From NCBI RefSeq assembly GCF_002954585.1, contig NZ_MSCI01000004.1:62001-126000 (forward strand): a stretch of 64,000 nt of DNA, in the 5' to 3' direction. The DNA is from Vibrio chagasii (GTDB lineage: Bacteria > Pseudomonadota > Gammaproteobacteria > Enterobacterales > Vibrionaceae). The notes beneath the pieces are model-generated. The model searched no databases. It saw nothing but the letters and a program-made list of their open reading frames with translations, and had not been told where the DNA came from. This document shows positions 49,084 through 57,972 of the stretch, in pieces (positions within the stretch are counted from its first letter, which is position 1; each line of letters starts with the position of its first letter). The position numbers and the translations under genes are program-made.

Positions 49084-49977
49084 ATGAACATTCGTGACTT
49101 TGAATACTTGGTGGCGCTCGCAGAGCACAAACACTTCCGTAAAGCAGCAGAAGCGTGCTTTGTCAGTCAGCCAACACTAAGCGGTCAAATACGCAAACTA
49201 GAAGATGAAATCGGACTTCAGTTAACCGAGCGTAGTCCAAGGAAGGTCATATTTACAGAATCAGGGTTACAACTTGTTGAACAAGCCAAGCGTATTCTCA
49301 ACGAAGTGAAGACTTTTAAGGATATGGCGAGTGGTCACGGTGAAGCGATGACCGGACCAATGCACATTGGTTTCATTCCAACCGTGGGGCCCTATATTCT
49401 GCCTAAAATTGTTCCTCATCTGAAAGAGAGCTTTCCCGAGTTAGAGCTGTACCTGCATGAAGCGCAAACTCATCAATTAGTGAGCCAATTGGAAGATGGC
49501 AAGCTGGACTGCTTGGTACTGGCAGCGGTTGATGAAACGGCGGTGTTCAAAGAGATTGATGTGTATGACGAGCCATTGAGTGTCGCGGTTCCATGTGACC
49601 ATGAGTGGGCTCAGCAGGACACAGTAGATATGCTTCAACTCAATGGGCAGACAGTCTTAGCACTTGGTGACGGTCACTGTTTAAGAGACCAAGCTCTAGG
49701 ATTCTGTTTTGCTGCGGGAGCAAAAGATGATGAGCGTTTTAAAGCGACCAGCTTAGAGACGCTGCGTAACATGGTTGCGGCAGGCGCGGGGATTACCTTG
49801 CTACCTCAATTATCAGTACCAAAAGAAAAGCAGAAAGATGGTGTGTGCTACGTGCCTGCGGTAAACCCAACGCCTTCACGTCGTATTGTGGTTGCGTACC
49901 GTCCGGGCTCTCCATTGAAAGGGCGCTTTGAGCAACTGGCGGAGACGATTCGCACTCAGTTGGAAAAGGTCGTTTAG
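49084..49977 (+). CDS. oxyR: Peroxide-sensing transcriptional regulator OxyR
   Basis: A 297-residue LysR-family regulator. The N-terminal helix-turn-helix is FRKAAEACFVSQPTLSGQIR. The redox pair Cys199 and Cys208 is in ALGDGHCLRDQALGFC at exactly the E. coli numbering. Oxidation to the disulfide converts it to an activator of peroxide-defence genes. It is divergent from the Prx-Grx gene and faces mrcA's 3' end. The spacing and site above suggest it regulates both. Confidence 0.97.
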   Translation: MNIRDFEYLVALAEHKHFRKAAEACFVSQPTLSGQIRKLEDEIGLQLTERSPRKVIFTESGLQLVEQAKRILNEVKTFKDMASGHGEAMTGPMHIGFIPTVGPYILPKIVPHLKESFPELELYLHEAQTHQLVSQLEDGKLDCLVLAAVDETAVFKEIDVYDEPLSVAVPCDHEWAQQDTVDMLQLNGQTVLALGDGHCLRDQALGFCFAAGAKDDERFKATSLETLRNMVAAGAGITLLPQLSVPKEKQKDGVCYVPAVNPTPSRRIVVAYRPGSPLKGRFEQLAETIRTQLEKVV

Positions 49978-50002
49978 CTTAACCTTCGCATAGCAGATAT
50001 TA

Positions 50003-50037
50003 AAAAAGGGTTGATATGAATTCATATCAACCCTTTT
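50003..50037. terminator. Bidirectional terminator between oxyR and mrcA
   Basis: A long palindrome centred on GAATTC: aaaaagggttgatatgaa (50003-50020) pairs with ttcatatcaacccttttt (50021-50037/38), T-runs on both sides. It ends both converging genes. Confidence 0.87.
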
Positions 50038-50070
50038 TATTTGCTTATGTTGCTAGGTTTAAAGAACTGC

Positions 50071-52632
50071 TTAGAACAGTTCTTCTACCGTTTCACCTGA
50101 AGAGGTGGAGTAGATGTCATCATTGAAACGTTCAGTGATGTACTCAGTAGGCTCTGTGCCTTTCTCGAAGTACTCAAACATTGATGAGCTATCGTACTTG
50201 TTGGTCAGTAAGCCGGTATCACGGTCAATACGAACACGAACGATGTTTTCTGGAATCTCTTTGCGTTGTGCTGGAACGCCTGCCAATGCCGTACCCATGA
50301 AGTCTACCCATGCAGGCTCTGCTGTCTTAGCACCAGCTTCCGCACCAGTAATCTGGTTTTTACCAAGGTTAGAGTTCGCTTTAGTACGACCTAAGTTACG
50401 GTTGTGGTTATCAAAACCGACCCATACCGTTGCAACCATGCCTGGGCCATAGCCGCTGTACCAAGTATCTTTCGAGTCGTTAGTTGTACCTGTTTTTCCG
50501 CCAATATCACGACGTTTCAGTGGTTGAGCACGCCAACCTGTACCGTTCCAACCGGTACCCGCACTCCAATCACCGCCGCCCCAGATGTTGCTGTACATCA
50601 TTTCACGAACTAGGAATGCGTTCTGCTCAGAGATAACTTGAGGAGCGTATTGAACTTTCGCATCCACATCTTGCTCGGCAAACTCATCCGCCATTGGATC
50701 GGTCGTGATGGTCTGTTTGCAATCTTCTTTACAGACAACTTTTGGTGTTGCTTCAAACTCAGTCTCGCCAAATGGAGTCTCAACGCGGCTGATGTAGAAA
50801 GGTTCAACGTAGTAACCACCGTTAGCGAATACTGAGTAACCTTGCGCTACTTTCATTGGCGTTAAGCTACCAGCACCTAGTGCAATAGTTTCAGAACGAG
50901 GCACTTCATCGATATCAAAACCAAAGCGAGTTAGGTAGTTACGAGTGTCATCTAAGCCAACTTCACGCAGTACACGTACCGCCATTACGTTTTTCGATTG
51001 AGCTAAGCCAATACGTAAACGAGTAGGGCCGACGTAAGTTGGTGGCGAGTTCTTTGGTCGCCATGCCGTACCTTGGCTCTTATCCCATTGGTTGATTGGC
51101 GCATCGTTGATAAGAGAAGCTAGCGTTAAACCTTTTTCAATTGCAGCTGAGTAAATGAAAGGCTTGATACCAGAACCCACTTGACGAATAGATTGCGTCG
51201 CACGGTTGAATTTGTTGTGTACGAAGTTAAATCCACCAACCATCGACAATACAGCGCCGTTGTTCGGATTCATTGCCACAAATGCAGTGTTAGCATTTGG
51301 TACTTGGCTTAGGCGCCAAACTACTGGAGTGTCAGATTCTGCTGTTACTGACTCTTCTGTCGCTTCTTCAGATACTTCGTCACCTGTGATCGCTTCATGG
51401 CGAACCCAAACTTGTTCACCAACGGCAAGAATCTCTTTTGCTTGAGAAGGTGCAGGACCTTGGCGATCGTCTGTTAGGAACTTACGCGCCCAATTCATAC
51501 CTTGCCATTCAATAGTGCCTTCGCCTTGGTTCTTCACCCATACTTTAGCGCTTTTCGAATCAACAGCAGTCACGACTGCTGGAACTAGGTCACCATAAGT
51601 TGGTTGAGACTTAAGGTGTTTAACGATCTTGTCGTGGTCCCAAGCCGATTGAGCAGTTTGCCATAGTACTTTTTCAGCACCACGGTAACCGTGACGCTCA
51701 TCGTAGCTAAGTAGGTTCTTAATCGCAGCTTGGTTTGCCGCTTTTTGCAGCTTCGAATCAACGGTTGTGTAGACCTTCATACCAGAGGTATATGCGTCTT
51801 CACCGTAGCGTTCAACCATCCAAGCACGAGCTACTTCTGCTACGTATGGTGCGCTCAGTTCGATCTCTGCACCGTGGTACTTTGATACAAGCTGTTCATT
51901 GCTTGCTTCATCAAACTCGGCTTGAGTGATGTATTTCTCGTCGAGCATACGACGCAATACAACATTACGACGGTTAGTCGCACGTTCAATAGAGTAGATA
52001 GGGTTCATGGTTGATGGTGCTTTCGGCATACCAGCCAGAGTCGCGATTTCACTCAATGTAAGGTCCGGAAGATCTTTACCAAAGTAAACGCGTGCTGCTG
52101 CGCCAAAACCATACGAACGGTGACCAAGGAAGATCTTGTTGACGTAAAGCTCCATGATCTCTTCTTTGCTAAGCAGTTGCTCAATATGGATCGCAATGAA
52201 GATCTCTTTAATCTTACGCATGATCTTTTTCTCATTAGATAAGAAGAAGTTACGCGCAAGCTGCTGAGTAATGGTACTTGCACCTTGTTTTGCCGAACCT
52301 GACATCGCTACTACGATAGCTGCACGAGTAATGCCGATTGGGTCAATACCAGGGTGTTCGTAGAAACGGCTATCCTCGGTAGCAATCAAAGCCTCAACTA
52401 AGTGGCGAGGGATCTCGTCATAAGTCACTGGAATACGACGTTTTTCACCAAATTGGGAGATCAACTTACCGTCTTGGCTGAAGATCTGCATTGGAGTTTG
52501 GAGTTCTACGTCGCGCAAAGTGGCAACATCAGGCAACTCTGGTTTTACGTAGTAATAAAACCCAAAAATTGTACTGACTCCAAGAATAATGCAAATCAAT
52601 GTAAATATGAATAATCGCTTTATGAACTTCAC
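50071..52632 (-). CDS. mrcA: Penicillin-binding protein 1A (bifunctional)
   Basis: An 853-residue class A PBP that polymerises and cross-links peptidoglycan. One membrane anchor lies near residues 7-29. The glycosyltransferase domain has EDSRFYEHPGIDPIGITRA, GASTITQQLARNFFLSNEK and KEIFIAIHIEQLLSKEEIME. An OB-like insertion lies about 315-440. The transpeptidase domain has SxxK as RQVGSGIKPFIYSAAI, then QSKNVMAVRV (SxN) and GGKTGTTNDSKDTWY (KTG). Length equals E. coli PBP1A (850). It is divergent from pilM, the same mrcA-pilMNOPQ pairing as in many gammaproteobacteria. Confidence 0.97.
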   Translation of the reverse strand: MKFIKRLFIFTLICIILGVSTIFGFYYYVKPELPDVATLRDVELQTPMQIFSQDGKLISQFGEKRRIPVTYDEIPRHLVEALIATEDSRFYEHPGIDPIGITRAAIVVAMSGSAKQGASTITQQLARNFFLSNEKKIMRKIKEIFIAIHIEQLLSKEEIMELYVNKIFLGHRSYGFGAAARVYFGKDLPDLTLSEIATLAGMPKAPSTMNPIYSIERATNRRNVVLRRMLDEKYITQAEFDEASNEQLVSKYHGAEIELSAPYVAEVARAWMVERYGEDAYTSGMKVYTTVDSKLQKAANQAAIKNLLSYDERHGYRGAEKVLWQTAQSAWDHDKIVKHLKSQPTYGDLVPAVVTAVDSKSAKVWVKNQGEGTIEWQGMNWARKFLTDDRQGPAPSQAKEILAVGEQVWVRHEAITGDEVSEEATEESVTAESDTPVVWRLSQVPNANTAFVAMNPNNGAVLSMVGGFNFVHNKFNRATQSIRQVGSGIKPFIYSAAIEKGLTLASLINDAPINQWDKSQGTAWRPKNSPPTYVGPTRLRIGLAQSKNVMAVRVLREVGLDDTRNYLTRFGFDIDEVPRSETIALGAGSLTPMKVAQGYSVFANGGYYVEPFYISRVETPFGETEFEATPKVVCKEDCKQTITTDPMADEFAEQDVDAKVQYAPQVISEQNAFLVREMMYSNIWGGGDWSAGTGWNGTGWRAQPLKRRDIGGKTGTTNDSKDTWYSGYGPGMVATVWVGFDNHNRNLGRTKANSNLGKNQITGAEAGAKTAEPAWVDFMGTALAGVPAQRKEIPENIVRVRIDRDTGLLTNKYDSSSMFEYFEKGTEPTEYITERFNDDIYSTSSGETVEELF

Positions 52633-52783
52633 CGGATAATCCCTGATTAGTTAAGGCTGATAAGCAGCAAACCCTTGTACTCTAGGCTAAAAAATTAGCT
52701 TTCGTTTATTAACGCTTATTTAACTAATAATCACAACCCCTAGATAATCAACGAAATGCTTGGCACTTCAGGAGCTAGGTCAC

Positions 52784-53809
52784 ATGGGTTCATCATTAAT
52801 TACAGGTATAGATATAAATCACCACAGCATCAAAGCTGTGGTGCTAAAACCCGTGGGGGAATTGTATGCCCTAGTGGGATACAAAGAGCTGCCGGTTTCG
52901 GACGACATTTTTACAGCTAACCATACTTTGGAGTATCAGAAAACTGTTAAGAAACTCAAAGAACTTAGGAAAGGGCTGCCTTTCGGCTGTCGTAATGTCG
53001 CCATTTCGGTACCTGATAACACGGTGATCAGTAAGGTACTGCAAATTGAGAGTGAACTCGAAGACAGAGAGAAAGAGTTTTCGATTTATCAAACCTTCGC
53101 CCATCAATCTCCTTTTCCCATCGAGGAGCTGAGTTTAGATTTTGTGAAGCTGGAAGACAAACGATTTGGTAAAGGTTCGACGAGCAGTTATCAGGTTTAT
53201 GCTACTCGTAAAGAAGTGGTCGATAGCCGAGCAGAGGCATTAACCAAGGCTGGCTTTAAGCCTGTTGTCGTTGATACGCAGGCGCATGGTTTGCTTCATG
53301 TGTGGCAGCTTGCCTCACGCTTATACCCAGAGAAAAGCAATTGGCTGTTGGTGGACATTGGCGTTGATCAAACCTCGCTGGGCATCATTCCTCAGGGTGC
53401 AGCCCCTTTCTATAAAGACATCGCCTTTGGTACGCAAGACCTTTGTAGTATCGAGAACCCCAATGATATCGAGGCTGCGTTTGGCATTGCTCAGGACACT
53501 CATCAATTTATCGTTAACTTGATTGAAAAACTCAAACGTCAGTTGCAGCTCTATTCCTCGGTGAATGCTCACCAACCTATCTCTGGTATTTGGTTAATGG
53601 GTGAGGGGGCCAGTACACCAATGGTGACTGAAGAGCTCGAGCGCCATTTTCAGCTGAGCTGTGAATCATTGAACCCTTTATCCCTGTTTGAGAATAAGGT
53701 CGCGAGGAAACGCCGCCTGCAAATGGATTGGCAACATTTTGGAATTGCTGCGGGCATGGCGATGAGCGGACTTAAATGGCAGGGGGAAAAGCATGTTGCA
53801 TCAAATTAA
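52784..53809 (+). CDS. pilM: Type IV pilus inner-membrane assembly protein PilM
   Basis: A 341-residue cytoplasmic actin-like ATPase of the type IV pilus alignment complex. SLITGIDINHHSIKAVVL is the phosphate-1 motif, LLVDIGVDQTSLGII is phosphate-2, and SGIWLMGEGASTPM is the adenosine motif. PilM binds the N-terminus of PilN. I start at ATG 52784, 9 nt after AGGAG. A TTG at 52760 would add 8 residues across that site. The 3' end overlaps pilN by 17 bp. Confidence 0.93.
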   Translation: MGSSLITGIDINHHSIKAVVLKPVGELYALVGYKELPVSDDIFTANHTLEYQKTVKKLKELRKGLPFGCRNVAISVPDNTVISKVLQIESELEDREKEFSIYQTFAHQSPFPIEELSLDFVKLEDKRFGKGSTSSYQVYATRKEVVDSRAEALTKAGFKPVVVDTQAHGLLHVWQLASRLYPEKSNWLLVDIGVDQTSLGIIPQGAAPFYKDIAFGTQDLCSIENPNDIEAAFGIAQDTHQFIVNLIEKLKRQLQLYSSVNAHQPISGIWLMGEGASTPMVTEELERHFQLSCESLNPLSLFENKVARKRRLQMDWQHFGIAAGMAMSGLKWQGEKHVASN

Positions 53810-54392
53810 CCTGCTACCTTGGCGAGATGAGATTCGTGCTCAACACCGAAAGCGTTTTATTCATTTAGTTATCCTTGGCGTGATTGTGGCTGGGGCAGGG
53901 CAATGGGCAGTCGGAAACTACTTCCATGATCAACAGGCTAAACAGCAAGCTCGTCTTAATTACCTGAACCAATACATTGCAGGTCTCGACAGGCAGATTC
54001 AGTCACTCAGAGTCGCGGAGCAAGAGCACAAAGCCATTTTGACTCGACTTGATGTCGTTGAATCTTTGCAGCTCGGTCGCAATAAAACCACCGACTTTAT
54101 GAACTTGATGCCGGAGTTGATTCCTGAGGGCGTGTATGTCGACAAGATAAAGATGAACGGCCAAGAGATTGAGATGGCGGGTATCAGTGACAGTACCGCT
54201 CGTCTCGCCACCATGTTGGATAACTTAGAACGCTCTGAATCTCTGAAAGGGGTCGAAATGCACTCTATTGTCCATAATCGTAAGCGCTTCAATAAAGAGT
54301 TTCAGACCTTCAAGGTATCTTTCGTGTTCAGCCCTGTGTCATTAGAGAGCACAACTGCACATCGAAAGGGTAAGGGGGCTAACCATGGCTAG
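53793..54392 (+). CDS. pilN: Type IV pilus assembly protein PilN
   Basis: A 199-residue bitopic inner-membrane protein. The conserved N-terminus MLHQINLLPWRDEIRAQHRK carries the INLLPWR motif that PilM grips. One membrane segment lies near residues 23-41, and a periplasmic coiled coil and ferredoxin-like domain follow. It pairs with PilO. Overlaps of 17 bp with pilM and 8 bp with pilO show a tight operon. Confidence 0.95.
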   Translation: MLHQINLLPWRDEIRAQHRKRFIHLVILGVIVAGAGQWAVGNYFHDQQAKQQARLNYLNQYIAGLDRQIQSLRVAEQEHKAILTRLDVVESLQLGRNKTTDFMNLMPELIPEGVYVDKIKMNGQEIEMAGISDSTARLATMLDNLERSESLKGVEMHSIVHNRKRFNKEFQTFKVSFVFSPVSLESTTAHRKGKGANHG

Positions 54393-54996
54393 CTTTCCAA
54401 GCATGATGAGCCTGCAAGAGCTTGATATCGATGAGATCACCGAGTGGCCATTGTTGCCTCAGCTATTGGTGATTCTATTGCTGGTGGCGCTCATTCAAGG
54501 GCTGGGAACCTGGTTCTATATTCTGCCCTTGGATGATGAGCTACAACAAATGAAGCAGCAAGAGCAGACCTTGAAAGCAACACTGCGTATCAAAGCCAAT
54601 AAGGTTGCTGCTTTACCTAAGCTTCAGGGGCAGTTGGATGAACTCACCAGCCGCTACGATTACCTGTTAGAACAGCTGCCTGTACAAAAGGAGTTGGCGA
54701 GCATGTTGGCATCAGTCAATGAGCTTGGCTTAGACAACTCACTCACCTTTACCCGAATCGACTGGGGCGAAAAACAGAACAAAGCCTTTCTATACCGTTT
54801 ACCTCTTAACATCGAACTGACGGGTGATTACCACGAGATTGGTGATTTCTCTGCTGCTATCGCCAAGCTCCCGCGAATCATCAGCTTTGATGATGTGAGT
54901 TGGCAGAGAGTGAGCCAAGAAAGCAGCACACTTCACTTTAGGGTTCGAGCTTATACCTACCAGTTTAAGTCGGAGGTCAACGATGAGGCTCAATAG
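54385..54996 (+). CDS. pilO: Type IV pilus assembly protein PilO
   Basis: A 203-residue protein with a short cytoplasmic start, one membrane helix at about residues 25-47 (LPQLLVILLLVALIQGLGTW), a coiled-coil segment (DELQQMKQQEQTLKATLRIK) and a C-terminal ferredoxin-like fold. It forms dimers with PilN and holds PilP, linking inner and outer parts of the machine. Its start overlaps pilN by 8 bp and its end overlaps pilP by 14 bp. Confidence 0.95.
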   Translation: MASFPSMMSLQELDIDEITEWPLLPQLLVILLLVALIQGLGTWFYILPLDDELQQMKQQEQTLKATLRIKANKVAALPKLQGQLDELTSRYDYLLEQLPVQKELASMLASVNELGLDNSLTFTRIDWGEKQNKAFLYRLPLNIELTGDYHEIGDFSAAIAKLPRIISFDDVSWQRVSQESSTLHFRVRAYTYQFKSEVNDEAQ

Positions 54997-55501
54997 CGCG
55001 CTCTATTCAACATTGTTACTGCTGATGTTGTCAGGCTGCAAAGCCAATCAAGACTCACTAGAAGACTTCGTGGTGCAGGTTGAGCTCAAGGCGAAAAAAG
55101 AAGTTGAGCAGCTTGTTCCTGCGACTGAGTTCTCAGCCGCTACCTATCAACGACGTGCTTTTCGCCCTCCCTTTGAACTACCCAAAGAAGCGATCGTGCA
55201 AAACCAGCCTTTGGTGAAGAAAGATTGCTGGCAACCTAGTGCTCGTGTTCGCAGTGGCAAGTTAGAGAAATACCCACTGAGTAAATTGCGCTTGAAAGGT
55301 GTGATGGGCAGTGGAACGAGTGTGTTTGGGCTTGTACAAACCCCCAAGGGAAATGTCGTCAATGTGAAAAGAGGCCAGTTTATTGGCTTAAACAACGGTC
55401 GAGTTACTAAGGTGACGAGCCAGTACGTTCTGATTAATGAAACTCTTCCAGATGGCTTAGGTTGTTGGCATAAGCGCAACGTTAGGCTGGCTCTGAAATA
55501 A
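54983..55501 (+). CDS. pilP: Type IV pilus lipoprotein PilP
   Basis: A 172-residue lipoprotein. The signal peptide MRLNSALYSTLLLLMLSGCK ends in the lipobox LSGC, with acylation at Cys19. After an extended region the beta-sandwich HR domain follows (LRLKGVMGSGTSVFGLVQTP then RGQFIGLNNGRVTKVTSQYV). It connects PilNO to the secretin PilQ. The gene is 35 bp from pilQ. Confidence 0.94.
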   Translation: MRLNSALYSTLLLLMLSGCKANQDSLEDFVVQVELKAKKEVEQLVPATEFSAATYQRRAFRPPFELPKEAIVQNQPLVKKDCWQPSARVRSGKLEKYPLSKLRLKGVMGSGTSVFGLVQTPKGNVVNVKRGQFIGLNNGRVTKVTSQYVLINETLPDGLGCWHKRNVRLALK

Positions 55502-55536
55502 AACAATGTCACATGATGTGGATATGAGATGTAAAT

Positions 55537-57252
55537 ATGAATAAAGGAATAAGTGGATTAGTGAGCAAAGCTCTACAAGGTTTTGCTGTGTCTGTGATGT
55601 TGGTTTTTAGCGTCTTCGGTTACGCAGAGAGCTCGTCCAATAAATTAGAGAACATTGATTTTAGAGTTAACAAGGATAAAGACGCTGTCATTATCATTGA
55701 GCTAGCAACCAGTAGCGCGGTCGTTGATGTTCAGCGAGCACAAGAAGGCTTGAGCATCGAACTTATCAATACAGAAGTGGATGATGACAAGCTCTACCTC
55801 CTGGACGTCAAAGATTTCGCGACTTTGGTTGAGGGTATTGAAGTATACAAAGAGACACCAAGCACTCGCTTGCTGGCAACGATTAACAGTGACTATCAAT
55901 ACGAATATGACCTCAAGGGGCGCTTTATCGAGGTGGTGATCAGCAAGCCTACAATTGAAGAAGTTGCGACGGAGAAAAGCGTACTTGAAAAAGAAGGTAA
56001 GCTGATATCGATTAACTTCCAAGATATCCCAGTTCGAAATGTCCTTCAGTTGATTGCTGACTACAATGAGTTCAACTTGGTGGTATCAGACTCGGTCGCG
56101 GGTAACCTGACGCTACGTTTGGATGGTGTTCCTTGGCAGCAAGTTCTCGACATTATCTTGCAAGTTAAGGGCTTGGATAAGCGTGTTGATGGCAACGTTA
56201 TCTTGGTCGCTCCCAAAGCAGAACTGGATCTGAGAGAACAGCAAGCGCTCGAAAAATCTCGCCTAGAAGAAGAACTTGGGGAGCTTAAATCAGAAATCAT
56301 CAAGGTTAACTTTGCCAAAGCTACCGATATTGCCGACATGATTGGCGGTGAAGGGGCGGTGAGTATGCTGTCTGATCGCGGCTCAATTACCATAGATGAA
56401 CGTACTAACTCTTTGTTGATTCGCGAGTTGGAAGAGAACATTGCGGTGATCCGCGGCATTATTGAGTCGTTAGATATTCCAGTGAAGCAAGTACAGATAG
56501 AGGCGCGCATTGTTACCGTCACCGAAGGTAACCTTGATGAACTCGGCGTGCGTTGGGGCGTTTCATCGACCAACGGAAGCTTCACCGTTGGCGGCTCAAT
56601 CGAGGGGAATCACCCATCAGCCATTCCACCTTATGACGGCGATAGCAGCAACGTGATTGATGACTACCTTAACGTGAATTTGGCCGCGACATCGCCAAAT
56701 GCCTCGAGTATTGCGTTTCAGGTAGCCAAGCTTGGCTCAGATACGCTGCTCGATCTTGAGTTATCAGCCCTGCAACAAGAGTCTAAGGCGGAGATCATCT
56801 CTAGCCCACGCTTAATTACCACTAATAAAAAGCCGGCTTACATTGAGCAAGGTACTGAAATTCCTTACTTAGAGTCCTCTTCGAGTGGTGCAACGTCCGT
56901 CGCATTTAAGAAAGCCGTGCTGAGTTTGAAAGTTACCCCTCAAATCACGCCAGACAATCGCTTGGTTCTGGATCTGAGTGTGACTCAAGATAGACCTGGG
57001 CAAGTGGTGAAAACTGGAACGGGGGAAGCGGTCGCGATAGACACCCAAAGAATAGGTACGCAAGTGCTTGTTAATAATGGTGAAACCGTTGTTCTTGGTG
57101 GAATATTTCAACACAGTGTCAGTAGTACAGTCGATAAAGTTCCTCTGTTAGGAGACCTTCCTTTATTGGGTGCATTGTTCCGTCGCAGCTACGAAAATGT
57201 GGGTAAAAGTGAACTGCTTATCTTTGTTACACCTAAAGTTGTGATTCAGTAA
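55537..57252 (+). CDS. pilQ: Type IV pilus secretin PilQ
   Basis: A 571-residue outer-membrane secretin. A signal peptide (about residues 1-30, ending VFGYAES) precedes one AMIN-like domain (about 35-140), then N0/N1 domains (ISINFQDIPVRNVLQLIADY, DRGSITIDERTNSLLIREL). The secretin domain follows, with VQIEARIVTVTEGNLDELGV, KAEIISSPRLITTNKKPAYI and the hallmark VPLLGDLPLLGALFR near the C-terminus. It is shorter than Pseudomonas PilQ because it has a single AMIN domain. The pilus is used for DNA uptake and attachment in vibrios. Confidence 0.96.
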   Translation: MNKGISGLVSKALQGFAVSVMLVFSVFGYAESSSNKLENIDFRVNKDKDAVIIIELATSSAVVDVQRAQEGLSIELINTEVDDDKLYLLDVKDFATLVEGIEVYKETPSTRLLATINSDYQYEYDLKGRFIEVVISKPTIEEVATEKSVLEKEGKLISINFQDIPVRNVLQLIADYNEFNLVVSDSVAGNLTLRLDGVPWQQVLDIILQVKGLDKRVDGNVILVAPKAELDLREQQALEKSRLEEELGELKSEIIKVNFAKATDIADMIGGEGAVSMLSDRGSITIDERTNSLLIRELEENIAVIRGIIESLDIPVKQVQIEARIVTVTEGNLDELGVRWGVSSTNGSFTVGGSIEGNHPSAIPPYDGDSSNVIDDYLNVNLAATSPNASSIAFQVAKLGSDTLLDLELSALQQESKAEIISSPRLITTNKKPAYIEQGTEIPYLESSSSGATSVAFKKAVLSLKVTPQITPDNRLVLDLSVTQDRPGQVVKTGTGEAVAIDTQRIGTQVLVNNGETVVLGGIFQHSVSSTVDKVPLLGDLPLLGALFRRSYENVGKSELLIFVTPKVVIQ

Positions 57253-57284
57253 CGTACAATTAGATTAAAAATAAAGTTGCATTA

Positions 57285-57347
57285 GTGGCACCTAACCTTG
57301 ATAATTTCGGGTCTTATCACGAATTATCTGTGAGGAATCGGTGCCAC
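57285..57347 (+). other. Nested hairpin between pilQ and aroK
   Basis: Outer stem GTGGCACC (57285-57292) / GGTGCCAC (57340-57347), inner stem GATAATT (57300-57306) / AATTATC (57322-57328). It lies 82-144 bp before the aroK start and 33-95 bp after pilQ. The following GGGCCTTTTAATTT is too weak for a clear terminator. It could be a leader structure of aroK mRNA or a pilQ 3' structure. Confidence 0.5.
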
Positions 57348-57428
57348 GGGCCTTTTAATTTCAGTACTTGTACTGACCTACCTTGTGGCGATGTCATTGA
57401 ATTAACGTTGTAAATTACTGCTAAAAAC

Positions 57429-57947
57429 ATGGCTGAGAAACGCAATATTTTTCTTGTTGGCCCAATGGGCGCCGGCAAAAGTACAATTGGTAGACACCTA
57501 GCTTCCCAACTTCATATGGAGTTTCTAGACTCTGACACTGTGATCGAAGAGCGCACTGGCGCAGACATCGCATGGGTTTTTGATGTTGAGGGCGAAGAAG
57601 GTTTCCGTAAGCGCGAAGAATCTGTAATCAACGATCTGACTGAAGAGCAAGGTATTGTTCTAGCGACAGGCGGTGGTTCAGTGATGAGCAAAGAAAACCG
57701 TAACCGTCTATCTGCACGAGGCATTGTTGTATACCTAGAGACAACAATTGAAAAGCAACTTGCTCGCACAAACCGCGACAAGAAACGCCCTCTACTTCAA
57801 ACAGACAACCCGCGTGATGTGCTAGAAGATCTAGCTGTATCTCGCAACGCACTATACGAAGAAGTGGCGGACTACACAGTTCGTACTGACGACCAAAGTG
57901 CAAAAGTGGTAGCCAACCAGATCGTAAAAATGCTAGAAGAACGTTAA
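57429..57947 (+). CDS. aroK: Shikimate kinase I
   Basis: A 172-residue P-loop kinase phosphorylating shikimate at O3. Walker A GPMGAGKSTIGRHLA is near residue 11. The shikimate-binding DSDTVIEERTGADIAWVFDV, EGEEGFRKRE and the GGGS motif (LATGGGSVMS) are present. The lid contains KRPLLQTDN. It is first in the aroK-aroB-damX-dam-rpe-gph-trpS cluster, the same order as in E. coli. No obvious ribosome site precedes the ATG. Confidence 0.97.
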   Translation: MAEKRNIFLVGPMGAGKSTIGRHLASQLHMEFLDSDTVIEERTGADIAWVFDVEGEEGFRKREESVINDLTEEQGIVLATGGGSVMSKENRNRLSARGIVVYLETTIEKQLARTNRDKKRPLLQTDNPRDVLEDLAVSRNALYEEVADYTVRTDDQSAKVVANQIVKMLEER

Positions 57948-57972
57948 GTTCATTTTTTCGGAGAGCAAACCC

